From Thermococcus aggregans (GTDB lineage Archaea; Methanobacteriota_B; Thermococci; Thermococcales; Thermococcaceae): a stretch of DNA of 64,000 nucleotides. The notes under the pieces were generated by a model that saw nothing but the letters and a program-made list of their open reading frames with translations, made no database searches and was not told where the DNA came from. Within the stretch, counting starts at the first letter, position 1; every line of letters starts with the position of its first letter. The stretch is taken from the NCBI RefSeq assembly GCF_024022995.1, contig NZ_CP099582.1, forward strand, positions 1,240,001 through 1,304,000, given 5' to 3'. Shown piece after piece: positions 54,436 to 62,813 of this stretch. Made by a program: the position numbers and the translations under genes.

Positions 54436-55314
54436 TCAGAAAGCAATCCCCATTTCCTCTGCGATCTTCCTGAGCCTCTCGATTCTCTTTTGAGTTGGTG
54501 GGTGTGTTGAGAACAGCTCTGCAAAGCTGATTCCCCTGAATGGGTTTACTATAAACATGTGTGCCGTTGCGGGATTGCCCTCTTTAAGGGGTCTCATTGA
54601 GACGGCGTATTCAATCTTTTCTAATGCCCTTGCTAGAGCCCATGGCTTTCCGCTTAACTTTGCACCGGTTTCATCTGCCAAGTACTCTCTGGCTCTGCTT
54701 ATTGCCATCTGGATGAGCATCGCAGCTATTGGGGCTAAGACTATCAGGAGTATGGCACCCAGAGCACTGCTCGCATCTCTATCCCTGTCCCTTCCTCCAA
54801 ATCCTCCAAGCCAGAGCATCCATCCTGCCCATCTTGCCACCATGATTATTGCTCCCGCCAACACAGCAGCTAAGGTTTGAATGAGTATGTCCCTGTTCTT
54901 TATGTGGCTTATCTCGTGGGCAATTACGCCTTCAAGCTCATCCCTGTTTAGTAGCCTCAAAAGTCCCTGTGTAACGGCAACTACAGCGTGCCTTGGGTTT
55001 CTACCAGTTGCAAAGGCATTTGGTGTCTCAGTTGGCACTAGTGCCACCTTTGGCGTGGGGATTCCGGCTTCTTGGGCAAGGCTCCTCACTATCTCATAAA
55101 GCTCTGGGGCTTCATCCTCCTCTAGGATTCTTGCCCTATACCACGTTAGGACGATTTTATCGCTGTACCAGTAGCTGAAGAAGTTCATCATTAGGGCAAA
55201 GATGAATGCAAAGAGCATTCCGGTCTCATTGCCCAGAACGTAGCCTATTGCCATTAGCAGACCGGTGAGGAAAGCCATTAAAACTCCTGTCCTAATCCAC
55301 AGGCCTAGACCCAC
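54436..55314 (-). CDS. htpX: HtpX-like membrane zinc metalloprotease
   Basis: 292 residues. Two N-terminal helices, the zinc motif [10 protein letters not shown] (HEISH at 133-137), two further helices, and the third ligand in [11 protein letters not shown]-terminal [14 protein letters not shown] is typical. It degrades damaged membrane proteins. GTG start 55314 lies inside the end of the kinase gene (10-base overlap) with GGAGGTGAT upstream. Confidence 0.93.
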   Translation of the reverse strand: MGLGLWIRTGVLMAFLTGLLMAIGYVLGNETGMLFAFIFALMMNFFSYWYSDKIVLTWYRARILEEDEAPELYEIVRSLAQEAGIPTPKVALVPTETPNAFATGRNPRHAVVAVTQGLLRLLNRDELEGVIAHEISHIKNRDILIQTLAAVLAGAIIMVARWAGWMLWLGGFGGRDRDRDASSALGAILLIVLAPIAAMLIQMAISRAREYLADETGAKLSGKPWALARALEKIEYAVSMRPLKEGNPATAHMFIVNPFRGISFAELFSTHPPTQKRIERLRKIAEEMGIAF

Positions 55315-55859
55315 TCCTCATCACCTCCGAGCTTTAGATATGGTACTATCTCGTCGTAAAATTTTGTCCAGTCAACTATTCCGATTCTTCTTTTTATTCC
55401 CTTGTTAAGAATGTCCAAGATTTCGTTTACAACTTCCTCTGGGGATTTATCTGTGGTGTCAACCTCTATAATGTTTTCGTTTTCTTCTATTGCCTCCAAG
55501 AGGCACACATCCACAAGCTCTGCTTCGACGTTTTCGGCTATCTTTTCTTCACTGTAGCCTCTTTCTTTTAAACGTTCACCTATCAGCTTTGGATGGGCGC
55601 GGAGGATTATAACTTGGTCGGCTGGCATGAGGTGGCTTAGGTGACCATCAAGCACTACGTTTTTGTCTTTGAGCTTCTTCTCAACGTAGTACGCGAGTTC
55701 GTCAACCTCGACCTCAAGCTCATCCCCCTTCATCTCGCCTACACCGTGCTTTAAGGCAAACTCCCTTAAATCCACGTAAGCGTAACCCAATTTTTTCGCT
55801 AGAAGCTTTGCCACAGTTGTTTTTCCAACTCCGGGTGTCCCACTCACAGCGATTATCAT
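55305..55859 (-). CDS. AK6/Fap7-like adenylate kinase
   Basis: 184 residues. Walker [13 protein letters not shown] (about 7-18), [11 protein letters not shown] and the lid region ([18 protein letters not shown]) match the archaeal Fap7/AK6 family, which has adenylate kinase/ATPase activity and assists maturation of the small ribosomal subunit. It is cotranscribed with htpX. Confidence 0.88.
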   Translation of the reverse strand: MIIAVSGTPGVGKTTVAKLLAKKLGYAYVDLREFALKHGVGEMKGDELEVEVDELAYYVEKKLKDKNVVLDGHLSHLMPADQVIILRAHPKLIGERLKERGYSEEKIAENVEAELVDVCLLEAIEENENIIEVDTTDKSPEEVVNEILDILNKGIKRRIGIVDWTKFYDEIVPYLKLGGDEEWV

Positions 55860-55994
55860 TTTCTCTCACCTCATTAAATTTATTAACCCGAGGTTTTTAA
55901 AGATATAGTTTTTTCCGTCTATTGCCGATACAAACTTAGACATTAATCGGAAAGTTTTTAAGGAAGGAATGCGTATACTTTTTGGTGATTTCCT

Positions 55995-56123
55995 GTGGCG
56001 GATGATAAGCTTTTGCAAAAGAAGCTTGAAATCATTAAGAAGCAAAAGGAAAAACTATTGCTTGAGGAAGCCAGAATTTTGAGGATTCTTATGCAAGAAA
56101 AGATGAAAAAAAGCGCCAGCTAA
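55995..56123 (+). CDS. 42-residue coiled-coil microprotein
   Basis: GTG at 55995 follows GGTGAT by 5 bp and opens a 42-codon ORF: MADDKLLQKKLEIIKKQKEK, then LLLEEARILRILMQEKMKKS and AS. It is an uninterrupted charged amphipathic helix with heptad-like leucines. A promoter-like aagtttttaag is about 35 bp upstream. The stop lies one base from the convergent SAM synthetase stop. A regular promoter, ribosome binding site and helix pattern support a real gene; function unknown. Confidence 0.6.
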   Translation: MADDKLLQKKLEIIKKQKEKLLLEEARILRILMQEKMKKSAS

Positions 56124-56124
56124 A

Positions 56125-57342
56125 TCAGAATACGTTGATCTTGTCCTCTAATATCATTTTTTGGATTTTTGTTATGTTCGCAAGCCACTCGTCCGCTATC
56201 TCATAGGCCTGTCTCTCGAACTGCTCTACTTTATAGCCGGACTTTGGAATCACCTGAATGCTTGCTACGAGGGGCTCATCAATTGGCTTTCCGATCTGGC
56301 TTAGGATTCTCACGTAAACTTCCTGTACTCCCTCTACCTGCTCGGCGATGTCGTTTGCTATTAAGTTAGCAAGGATGTTGTAGATCTTACCTACGTGGCT
56401 GACGGGGTTCTTACCGGCAGATGCTTCCATACTCATGTGCCTGTTTGGTGTGATTAGACCGTTTACTCTGTTTCCTCTTCCAACGCTACCGTCGTCTCCA
56501 GCCTCTGCTGAAGTTCCAGTGACTGTTATGTAGTATATGTCCCTTTCTGGGTCATCTGCGGTGTTTACGTAAATGTTGACTTTTCTGTCTGTGTACTGAG
56601 AAACAAGTTCTTTAACCGCGTTGTATATTCCCTCTTTAACTTCCATGTATTCCCGGGGGTTTTGAACTTCGCTGTCAACTATGGCAGCAGCGATTGTTAA
56701 GTCTATTTCATCGTCTTTCCTAAGACCCATTACCTTGATGTCTTCACCAACAGCTGGCCACTCTTTCTTGAACTTCTCGCTGTTAAGGAGCCTCTCAGTT
56801 TCAAGGACTATTCTTTCGGTCTCGCTCAATGGTGCGTAACCAACACCGAAGGAGGTGTCGTTTGCCAGAGGTATTGGGTTCTCCTTGATCTTATTGAAAA
56901 CTCCAACAAGGTCAACGCTTCCCTGTCCTATTCTTGAGTCAATTATGACATGCTCGTTTACGTCCAAGTGTCTAACGGCCTTTCTTAGGTATTCTTTGGC
57001 AGCTTTGATGGCAACTTCATGAACTGGAAACATCTCCTTATCAACAAACTCAACTGCTCTACCTGAGAGAAGAATGTATATTGGCTTTATCACTTCACCG
57101 CCACCGAATCTTGGGTAAGCCCTTCCTCCCACGACTTCAACCTGGTCAGTGTTGTGGTGCAGAATAATACCATAGCGCTTTATGTACTCCCTTGAAAGTG
57201 CCCTGCTGACGGCCTCAGCTATTCCATCGGCTATGCTATCTGGATGACCGATACCCTTTCTCTCTACGAGTTCTACTCTCTGCATCTCTACCGGAGTTCT
57301 TACGAGCTCCTCAACAACGATATTTCTCTTCTTTTCAACCAT
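56125..57342 (-). CDS. mat: Archaeal S-adenosylmethionine synthetase
   Basis: 405 residues of the archaeal MAT family. [60 protein letters not shown] and [15 protein letters not shown] are signatures. ATG 57342 has GGGGTGAT upstream. It makes SAM from methionine and ATP. A strong promoter (57388-57402) lies upstream. Confidence 0.96.
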   Translation of the reverse strand: MVEKKRNIVVEELVRTPVEMQRVELVERKGIGHPDSIADGIAEAVSRALSREYIKRYGIILHHNTDQVEVVGGRAYPRFGGGEVIKPIYILLSGRAVEFVDKEMFPVHEVAIKAAKEYLRKAVRHLDVNEHVIIDSRIGQGSVDLVGVFNKIKENPIPLANDTSFGVGYAPLSETERIVLETERLLNSEKFKKEWPAVGEDIKVMGLRKDDEIDLTIAAAIVDSEVQNPREYMEVKEGIYNAVKELVSQYTDRKVNIYVNTADDPERDIYYITVTGTSAEAGDDGSVGRGNRVNGLITPNRHMSMEASAGKNPVSHVGKIYNILANLIANDIAEQVEGVQEVYVRILSQIGKPIDEPLVASIQVIPKSGYKVEQFERQAYEIADEWLANITKIQKMILEDKINVF

Positions 57343-57387
57343 GATCATCACCCCGAATGAATTCTTACGTGCATAGTCTGAGGGTTC

Positions 57388-57402
57388 CTTTATATACTTT
57401 TC
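57388..57402 (-). promoter_or_regulatory. Strong BRE/TATA promoter of the SAM synthetase gene
   Basis: Minus strand reads gaaaagtatataaag: a purine-rich BRE followed by TATATAAA, about 50 bp from the start codon. This is the best TATA box seen in the window. Confidence 0.7.
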
Positions 57403-57481
57403 GGCATGATATCATGGCTAAGATATAACTGCTAGTTATTCCGGGGAGAAAAGTTAAAATCTGTATCTGTGGAATATCTTA

Positions 57482-57640
57482 GTGGCATCCGACGTGCCCG
57501 GTAGCCCGACCGGAGGAGCGTTTGGGCAGCTATGAATCTGGGGGACGATACCGGGCATACAGGGCTTGGCCTCCGGGGCCGCTCGAGGTTGCCGAAAGGG
57601 CTAACGATGAAGGCGGTAGGATACGCCAAGCCCACATGGG
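57482..57640 (+). ncRNA. Two-hairpin H/ACA guide RNA
   Basis: GC-rich stretch in an AT-rich gap, with a TATA-like aagttaaaatc (57448-57458) at the right distance. Hairpin 1: TGCCCGGTA pairs with TACCGGGCA, followed by ACA at 57559. Hairpin 2: GGGCTTGG (57562-57569) pairs with CCAAGCCC (57626-57633), followed by ACA at 57634. Each has an internal loop about 15 nt before the ACA (pseudouridylation pocket) and a kink-turn-like GA/AUGA upper region. This is the archaeal H/ACA layout; targets are not determined. Confidence 0.75.
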
Positions 57641-57683
57641 AAGGTTTTTATCCTCAGGAGCAAACGTTTCCTTGGTGGTAAAG

Positions 57684-58304
57684 GTGAACATTTCTGAGGT
57701 AATAGCGGAGATAAGAGAAGTTCTTGATAAGAAGGACGAATTAAGAGAAGAGGCCCTCAAGCTTACTCGGGAAATCGTGAGGCTAAGTGGAGACTCAATA
57801 AAAGCCCTGCACAGGGGAGAGTTCAAGACTGCGGAGGAGAGGCTGAAAAAAGCCGAAGAGCTTGTTAAACAGCTAAAAGAAGAGCTCAAAGGCCATGAAG
57901 ACCTATACTTTACAGGCTATGTTCAGAGTGCTCATCAGGAATATGTAGAAGCACTGCTATTTTACCGCTACCTTCTTGGGGAAGAGTTTCCGTCTCCTAA
58001 AGAAATTGGAATCCCCGAGGCCGATTATGCTCTGGGAATTGGGGACTTCATAGGGGAGCTAAGAAGGTATTTTCTGACGCTCTTACTGAAGGGAGAAATA
58101 GAGAGGGCTCAAGAAGTTTATGCGTTTATGGAGAAAGTTTACGACGAGCTTGTTACCCTTGAGTATCCAAAGGGTCTTGTAAATGTCAGACAAAAGCAAG
58201 ACCAAGCAAGGTATATTTTAGAGAGAACTCTGGAGGATTTAACAAGGGCAAAAATTAACAAAGATCTGGAAAAAAAGCTCGAGGAGTTGAAGAATGAAAT
58301 TTAA
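57684..58304 (+). CDS. Translin family protein
   Basis: 206 residues from GTG 57684, with GGTGGT upstream and a TATA-like ggtttttatcc (57643-57653). All-helical: [39 protein letters not shown] and [18 protein letters not shown] are translin motifs. Archaeal translins bind nucleic acid and resemble the C3PO RNase partner Trax. It overlaps the endonuclease V gene by 11 bases. Confidence 0.85.
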   Translation: MNISEVIAEIREVLDKKDELREEALKLTREIVRLSGDSIKALHRGEFKTAEERLKKAEELVKQLKEELKGHEDLYFTGYVQSAHQEYVEALLFYRYLLGEEFPSPKEIGIPEADYALGIGDFIGELRRYFLTLLLKGEIERAQEVYAFMEKVYDELVTLEYPKGLVNVRQKQDQARYILERTLEDLTRAKINKDLEKKLEELKNEI

Positions 58305-58854
58305 GAAGCTTGCAGATGTTCAAAGAAAGCTGAGCAAAAAAATAGTGGAAAAGCCCTTAGACATCTCAAAGGTCAAAACTATTGCCGCGGTTGATGTGTC
58401 TTACAAAGGAGACCGAGCAAGAGGTGCTTTTGTTTTGTGCTCCTTTCCCTCCTGTGAAGTTTTAAAAACAAAAGTCATTGAAACAGAAGTCAGCTTCCCC
58501 TACATCCCCACGTACTTCTTTTTGAGGGAAACAAGGCCAATATTACTGCTGTTAAAGGGCGAGGAGTTTGATGTTCTCCTTGTGGAGGGGCACGGAAAGG
58601 CGCATCCAAGGGGATATGGCTTAGCATCGCATATAGGTTTGCTGATCAACAAGCCCACAATAGGGGTCGCCAAAAAGCCTTTACGTGGAACCAAAGATTT
58701 CGTGAAGGTGGGAAAAGCTTATGTAAGTGTTGGCAATTTAATTGATCTTGACTCTGCGAAGAAGATTGTTGAGGCCATTAACGAAAATGGTTACCCAAAG
58801 CCTTTGAGAATTGCAGACAAACTTTCCAAGGGTGCTGAAAATGGAGGATATTAA
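58294..58854 (+). CDS. nfi: Endonuclease V
   Basis: 186 residues. [10 protein letters not shown] (catalytic Asp34), [12 protein letters not shown] (wedge region), [20 protein letters not shown] and GVAKKPL are the conserved motifs. It cleaves next to deaminated bases such as inosine in DNA or RNA. It is shorter than many bacterial relatives (about 220) but retains the core. Overlaps both neighbours. Confidence 0.9.
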   Translation: MKFKKLADVQRKLSKKIVEKPLDISKVKTIAAVDVSYKGDRARGAFVLCSFPSCEVLKTKVIETEVSFPYIPTYFFLRETRPILLLLKGEEFDVLLVEGHGKAHPRGYGLASHIGLLINKPTIGVAKKPLRGTKDFVKVGKAYVSVGNLIDLDSAKKIVEAINENGYPKPLRIADKLSKGAENGGY

Positions 58855-59476
58855 ACTGCTAATTTCCCTTGCCAAGAAAGGTGCCATCGGGGATAAAGTC
58901 AAGATAACTCTTAGAGAGCTTTCCAAGGAAATAGGGGTTTCTCCCCAAACAGTGCTGAGAAAGCTCGATGCCATGGAAAAAATGGGTTATATAAAGCGCG
59001 AGGTTTCTGGAAAGAAAACTTTCGTAGAGATAACCCCCGAGGGATTAAAACTTCTTGAGGATATATTTGACGAAATTGGAAAAATTCTGTACGGTAACTA
59101 TATCCTAGGTGAAGTCGTTTCTGGAATTGGAGAAGGGAAGTATTATGTGGAGCAGTATAAAGACAGAATAAAGGAGTACCTCGGCTTTACTCCCTATCCG
59201 GGAACTCTAAACATTTTAATAATCTTCCCCAAGACGATTTATGATGCCCTCTACAACGTAGAGCCCATAATAATCCCTGGCTTCACTAAAGGAGGCAGGA
59301 CTTTTGGAGACGTAAAGGCTTACAAAGTTAGGATAGACGGAATTGAGGGAGCTATAGTTATACCCTCTAGAACAATACATCCTCCAAGAATTGCAGAAAT
59401 AATAGCGCCCGTATGTCTTAGAGAAAAGCTTAATCTAAAGGACGGTTCAAGGGTTAAAGTTGAGGTTGTGAAATAA
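58841..59476 (+). CDS. ribK: CTP-dependent riboflavin kinase with N-terminal winged helix (DUF120)
   Basis: 211 residues from ATG 58841. Residues about 1-85 are a winged-helix DNA-binding domain ([20 protein letters not shown]); residues 90-211 are the RibK domain ([40 protein letters not shown]). It phosphorylates riboflavin with CTP and may control riboflavin genes itself (RbkR type). Overlaps the endonuclease V end. Confidence 0.9.
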   Translation: MEDIKLLISLAKKGAIGDKVKITLRELSKEIGVSPQTVLRKLDAMEKMGYIKREVSGKKTFVEITPEGLKLLEDIFDEIGKILYGNYILGEVVSGIGEGKYYVEQYKDRIKEYLGFTPYPGTLNILIIFPKTIYDALYNVEPIIIPGFTKGGRTFGDVKAYKVRIDGIEGAIVIPSRTIHPPRIAEIIAPVCLREKLNLKDGSRVKVEVVK

Positions 59477-59572
59477 ATAGAACCCGAAACCTCGAATTAT
59501 CCCTTGAGAACACTGCCGAGATGAGTAAGAAAATTTAAAAGGAAAACTCCCCAATTTCAAACGGTGAGTAAT

Positions 59573-59782
59573 ATGGTAATGAGGTTGTCAAAACTTTATG
59601 GAAAACAGATATACAACACCAAGGGATATTACATCGGTTACGTTGATGAGGTTCTGATAGAGATCGACAAAGGATACGGAAGAATACTGGCACTTGGGCT
59701 CCCGGGAGAAAAAGTCGGAATCCCCTATGAAAGGGTAACTGCAATTGGAGATATAGTGTTGATAGAGGCAAAGAAGGACTAA
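59573..59782 (+). CDS. PRC-barrel domain protein
   Basis: 69 residues from ATG 59573, with GGTGAG upstream. MRLSKLYGKQIYNTKGYYIG and VDEVLIEIDKG, ending in VGIPYERVTAIGDIVLIEAK, is a single PRC-barrel, a fold found in RNA-processing and partition proteins. Its stop overlaps the convergent DHH gene by four bases. Confidence 0.85.
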   Translation: MVMRLSKLYGKQIYNTKGYYIGYVDEVLIEIDKGYGRILALGLPGEKVGIPYERVTAIGDIVLIEAKKD

Positions 59783-61242
59783 GCCTCTTTGGCATTTAAT
59801 GCCTCTAAGAATTTCTCTGTTATTGCCTCTTCTACTAATTTTAGGAGTGAATCTTTGTCTTTAGCGAGTTTGAAGATTCCTAATGGTATCCTTGCTCCTC
59901 CTGATTGCGGATGCCCTCCGCCACTGCCAATCTCTCCAAAAGCCTCCTTCAAGACCTTGCCTATGTTTATCCTAACGTCCCTCGTTCTTGCGGAAATCTC
60001 AATTCTGTCGTCAACTATTCCAAAAACTAAGACAGTGGTAACTCCCTCCAGCCTAAGCAAAAAGTCTGCAGACTCTGCAATTGCATCCCTGTTGGTTATA
60101 AAGCCCACGTTTGATATGACGATGTTTTTGTACATCTTTCTGTTTAGGATTGCCCTAGCTAAGATTTCAGCGGTTTCGGTTGAAATGTCTGGAGACTCAA
60201 TCTTTTCCAGAAGGTCATAATCCACTTTTCCTGCTAAAAATGCTAGTGCTTTAAGATCGGTATGGTTAAGCTTTGAGAATTTCTTCGTATCTACGTAGAT
60301 GCCATAGAAGAGGCTGGTGCCAAGCAGTTCGTCGACCTCAATATTGAGGTGCTTCAGGTATTCCACCATTATTGAAGAAGTTGCGTTGACCTCTGGCCTA
60401 ATGTCAAAAAATGCATTTTTAGGAAGCTTTTCTTCCAAATTTTGAAGGAGCTGATGGTGATCTATCAGTATTTCTATCTTCTTAAGGTCTTCATCGTCTA
60501 AAATGCTCAAATTCCCGTTGGGCTGACAGTCTACCAAAGCTATAGCAGAATGCCTTTTAATTTCATAGGAACCTGGAGAAACTTTTCTCATATCCAGCCC
60601 GAGAAGATTCACAAAAGCTCTGTTTTCATGGTGCGTTATTTCGCCCCCATAAACAATCGTAGTCTTTAGCCCCATGTTTTGAGCTATGGCTTGAAGTGCA
60701 GCAGCACTGGCCATGGCATCTGGATCGGGATTATCGTGCATGACTATTAAGAGTGAATCCGTCTTTTGTTTTATTTCCGAGAGCTTTTTGGTAAGTAAAA
60801 CTGCGTTTTTCCTCTCTCCTATATCCTCCACCATTTCAACGATTGCTTTGATAAGAGCATCCCTTGGAGAGATAGCGTAGTCTATTTTAATGTCGGTTTC
60901 AAATTCCTCCTTTAGCTGAGAAGTTAGTTCTTCAACGGTCATGTCGTCTGGAAGTATAACTAAAACAGGAACTTCTGGAGTATTGTTTTTAATTGTCCGT
61001 ATTGTTCTCTTTATCTTATTTACGTCCCTTGTTGTTATTATGGTTAAATCCGCTTTGTCAATGCCAGCTTTCAACAAAGATGCCGTATATGAGAAATCAC
61101 CGTGAATAACACGAAATCCACTTTCGCTGAGGGACTGTGCTCTAATATCATCTTGCTCTATAATAACAACCTCGAACTCCCCTTTAAGCATCTGGGCAAT
61201 ACTTCTCCCTATGGTTCCTCCACCAAGTATCAACACTCTCAT
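59779..61242 (-). CDS. DHH family phosphoesterase with N-terminal TrkA-N domain
   Basis: 487 residues from ATG 61242 (GGTGGG upstream). Residues 1-115 are a Rossmann TrkA-N/RCK domain (VLILGGGTIGRSIAQML). The DHH domain follows: MHDNPDPDAMASAAAL, ALVDCQPNG, LIDHHQ; and DHHA1 at the C-terminus with GSGGGHPQSGGARIP. Likely a nucleotide-sensing phosphodiesterase/nanoRNase or cyclic-dinucleotide hydrolase. Conserved in Euryarchaeota. Confidence 0.87.
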   Translation of the reverse strand: MRVLILGGGTIGRSIAQMLKGEFEVVIIEQDDIRAQSLSESGFRVIHGDFSYTASLLKAGIDKADLTIITTRDVNKIKRTIRTIKNNTPEVPVLVILPDDMTVEELTSQLKEEFETDIKIDYAISPRDALIKAIVEMVEDIGERKNAVLLTKKLSEIKQKTDSLLIVMHDNPDPDAMASAAALQAIAQNMGLKTTIVYGGEITHHENRAFVNLLGLDMRKVSPGSYEIKRHSAIALVDCQPNGNLSILDDEDLKKIEILIDHHQLLQNLEEKLPKNAFFDIRPEVNATSSIMVEYLKHLNIEVDELLGTSLFYGIYVDTKKFSKLNHTDLKALAFLAGKVDYDLLEKIESPDISTETAEILARAILNRKMYKNIVISNVGFITNRDAIAESADFLLRLEGVTTVLVFGIVDDRIEISARTRDVRINIGKVLKEAFGEIGSGGGHPQSGGARIPLGIFKLAKDKDSLLKLVEEAITEKFLEALNAKEA

Positions 61243-61307
61243 AGTGCCCACCTTGTAAATACAATGCCTAAATGTATGCTCATGATAAACTTTAACTCTA
61301 GTGGTTC

Positions 61308-61325
61308 GCTGAATCTTCATTCAGC
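61308..61325. promoter_or_regulatory. Inverted repeat upstream of the DHH gene
   Basis: GCTGAAT-CTTC-ATTCAGC, perfect 7-bp arms. It lies about 25 bp upstream of a TATA-like agtttatcat on the minus strand and next to TATATATA on the plus strand. It could be an operator for the DHH gene or a plus-strand unit. Confidence 0.4.
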
Positions 61326-61346
61326 CTTTGATTATATATATCTAAT

Positions 61347-61545
61347 GGTGGTGGAGATGTAGCTCTCAAACGTCGCACTTCCAAAGCCAAACAGTATATA
61401 GGTCAGCAAAGAGTGATTGCCTGAAATTAATTTACAAAGCCCTTTCCAACCAAGAATGTGTTAAGCTCTTTTTAAAGATATTCACAAAAGAGGTATCAAC
61501 AGAACATCCCGTAAAACTTAGAAGCGCAGGGATTAGCTCATGTAA
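61347..61545 (+). pseudogene. Possible decayed small gene
   Basis: After gattatatatat (61327-61338) and a GGTGGTGG site, the first ATG is followed at once by TAG. A neighbouring frame is open for 60 codons and reads like protein (SDCLKLIYKALSNQECVKLF, LKIFTKEVSTEHPVKLRSAG), but has no start codon. A frameshifted remnant is likely. No family recognised. Confidence 0.35.
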
Positions 61546-61603
61546 GGTCAGCACTCAAGATCGTCATCATAGCAGCGCTCAGATCTGCCGAGGTCATCAC
61601 CAC
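61545..61603 (-). ncRNA. C/D box guide sRNA
   Basis: Minus strand: box C GTGATGA (61594-61600), 11-nt guide cctcggcagat, box D' CTGA (61579-61582), spacer, box C' TGATGA (61564-61569), 12-nt guide cgatcttgagtg, box D CTGA (61548-61551). Spacing is exact for an archaeal dual-guide 2'-O-methylation sRNA. A TATA-like gcttaaaaac lies about 25 bp upstream. Target sites not determined. Confidence 0.85.
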
Positions 61604-61703
61604 TTATCTTTTAATAGCGAAGTTTTTAAGCTCTCTGGTGAGCACGGGGTAAGATAACTTTCGAAACGTTAAGCTTTTAAGCTGAGCGACCCTTCTTATC
61701 ATC

Positions 61704-62570
61704 ATGAGCACGTTACTTGGAGCACTGCTCGCATTGATTTCGGCATTTGGGTGGGGAACAGCTTCAGTTCTAGTGAAGATTGGAATGAGAGAAAAAAGTG
61801 CTGTTACTGTTAATATAATCCGGCTATACCTCACAGCAATATTCTATACCTTGCTCTTCCTAATCACTGACAGATACAAAGAGATATTGTCCCTTTCCCC
61901 CGAAATAATTTTGGTAACATTTATTTCAGGTCTCTTCGGTTTTGTTATAGGAGATTACTTTTATTTTAACGCGCTTAAGCTTATGGGAGTGTCCAGGACA
62001 GTCCCAATTACTTCGTCATACCCACTCTGGACGATGCTTTGGGCTTGGATGTTCTTTGGAAAGAAGATTACTGTGCAAACTCTCCTTGGAGCACTTCTCA
62101 TATTTCTGGCAATTGTTATTGTTAGAAAGGGCGGATTAGATGAACGTCTTGACCCTAAGGGCTTTGTATATGCTATTTTAGCCCCAATTTCTTGGAGCAT
62201 TGCGATAGTTTTGCTCGATCTCTTGTCTTTATATATCAGCCCCCTTTCGCTTGCAGGGTTTAGAATGATATGTGCTGCACTAGGAATTAGTATCTTCTTA
62301 CCAAAGTATTCAAAGGAACTCAAAAGAGTTACTAAAAATGAAATAAAGGTTCTTTTAGGAGTTGCGCTGCTTGGATTAATAATTGGGCAATACGCTTTTG
62401 TAAAATCGGTTAGTCTTGTCGGTTCCCATATCTCAACACCTATCAGCGCCATAAATCCAATAATATCTTCTCTTCTGGCAGTTACGCTCTTAAAGGAGCC
62501 GCCGAACACCAAGATAATTCTGGGTCTTATACTTGCCGTTGCAGGTGTGGTCTTAATAACAACGGCGTAA
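61704..62570 (+). CDS. EamA/DMT family transporter
   Basis: 288 residues, ten helices in two EamA repeats (LLGALLALISAFGWGTASVL; FVYAILAPISWSIAIVLLDL). VPITSSYPLWTMLWAWMFFG and TPISAINPIISSLLAV are the repeated signature. Exports or imports metabolites such as amino acids; substrate unknown. TATA-like gttaagcttttaag precedes it. Confidence 0.85.
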   Translation: MSTLLGALLALISAFGWGTASVLVKIGMREKSAVTVNIIRLYLTAIFYTLLFLITDRYKEILSLSPEIILVTFISGLFGFVIGDYFYFNALKLMGVSRTVPITSSYPLWTMLWAWMFFGKKITVQTLLGALLIFLAIVIVRKGGLDERLDPKGFVYAILAPISWSIAIVLLDLLSLYISPLSLAGFRMICAALGISIFLPKYSKELKRVTKNEIKVLLGVALLGLIIGQYAFVKSVSLVGSHISTPISAINPIISSLLAVTLLKEPPNTKIILGLILAVAGVVLITTA

Positions 62571-62599
62571 AGGATTTAACCATTGAACCCTACTTTAGA

Positions 62600-62765
62600 A
62601 TGCCGACAGCGAGGGGACAATCAGTCTCCTCGCATGGGCTTGGTCGAACCCGCCTCCGCGAGATATCGGGCTCTATGAGCGGAGCGTGCTCACGCCAAGC
62701 CCACAGGGCCGGTGCATCCACCCGCGTGAAAAATGAACGCGGGCCTCTGTTGCCGGCCCACAATT
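62600..62765 (+). ncRNA. Three-hairpin RNA with two H/ACA units
   Basis: TATA-like ggatttaacc (62571-62580) precedes a GC-rich region. Hairpin A: GCGAGG (62609-62614) with CCTCGC (62628-62633). Hairpin B: GGGCTTGG (62636-62643) with CCAAGCCC (62695-62702), then ACA 62703. Hairpin C: GGGCCGG (62706-62712) with CCGGCCC (62753-62759), then ACA 62760; its apex cgTGAaaaaTGAacg is a K-loop. Pockets lie about 15 nt before each ACA. Targets not determined. Confidence 0.8.
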
Positions 62766-62813
62766 TCCAAAAAATTCTTATACCTCTCTTCTAAAGCAAC
62801 CAAGAGGGATATC

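Noticed and set aside
57482-57640. SRP RNA or RNase P RNA
   Set aside because: The diagnostic SRP and RNase P motifs are absent, while two ACA boxes after paired stems fit an H/ACA RNA.
57522-57683. N-terminal extension of translin
   Set aside because: The region is the H/ACA RNA; the GTG at 57684 has its own promoter and ribosome binding site.
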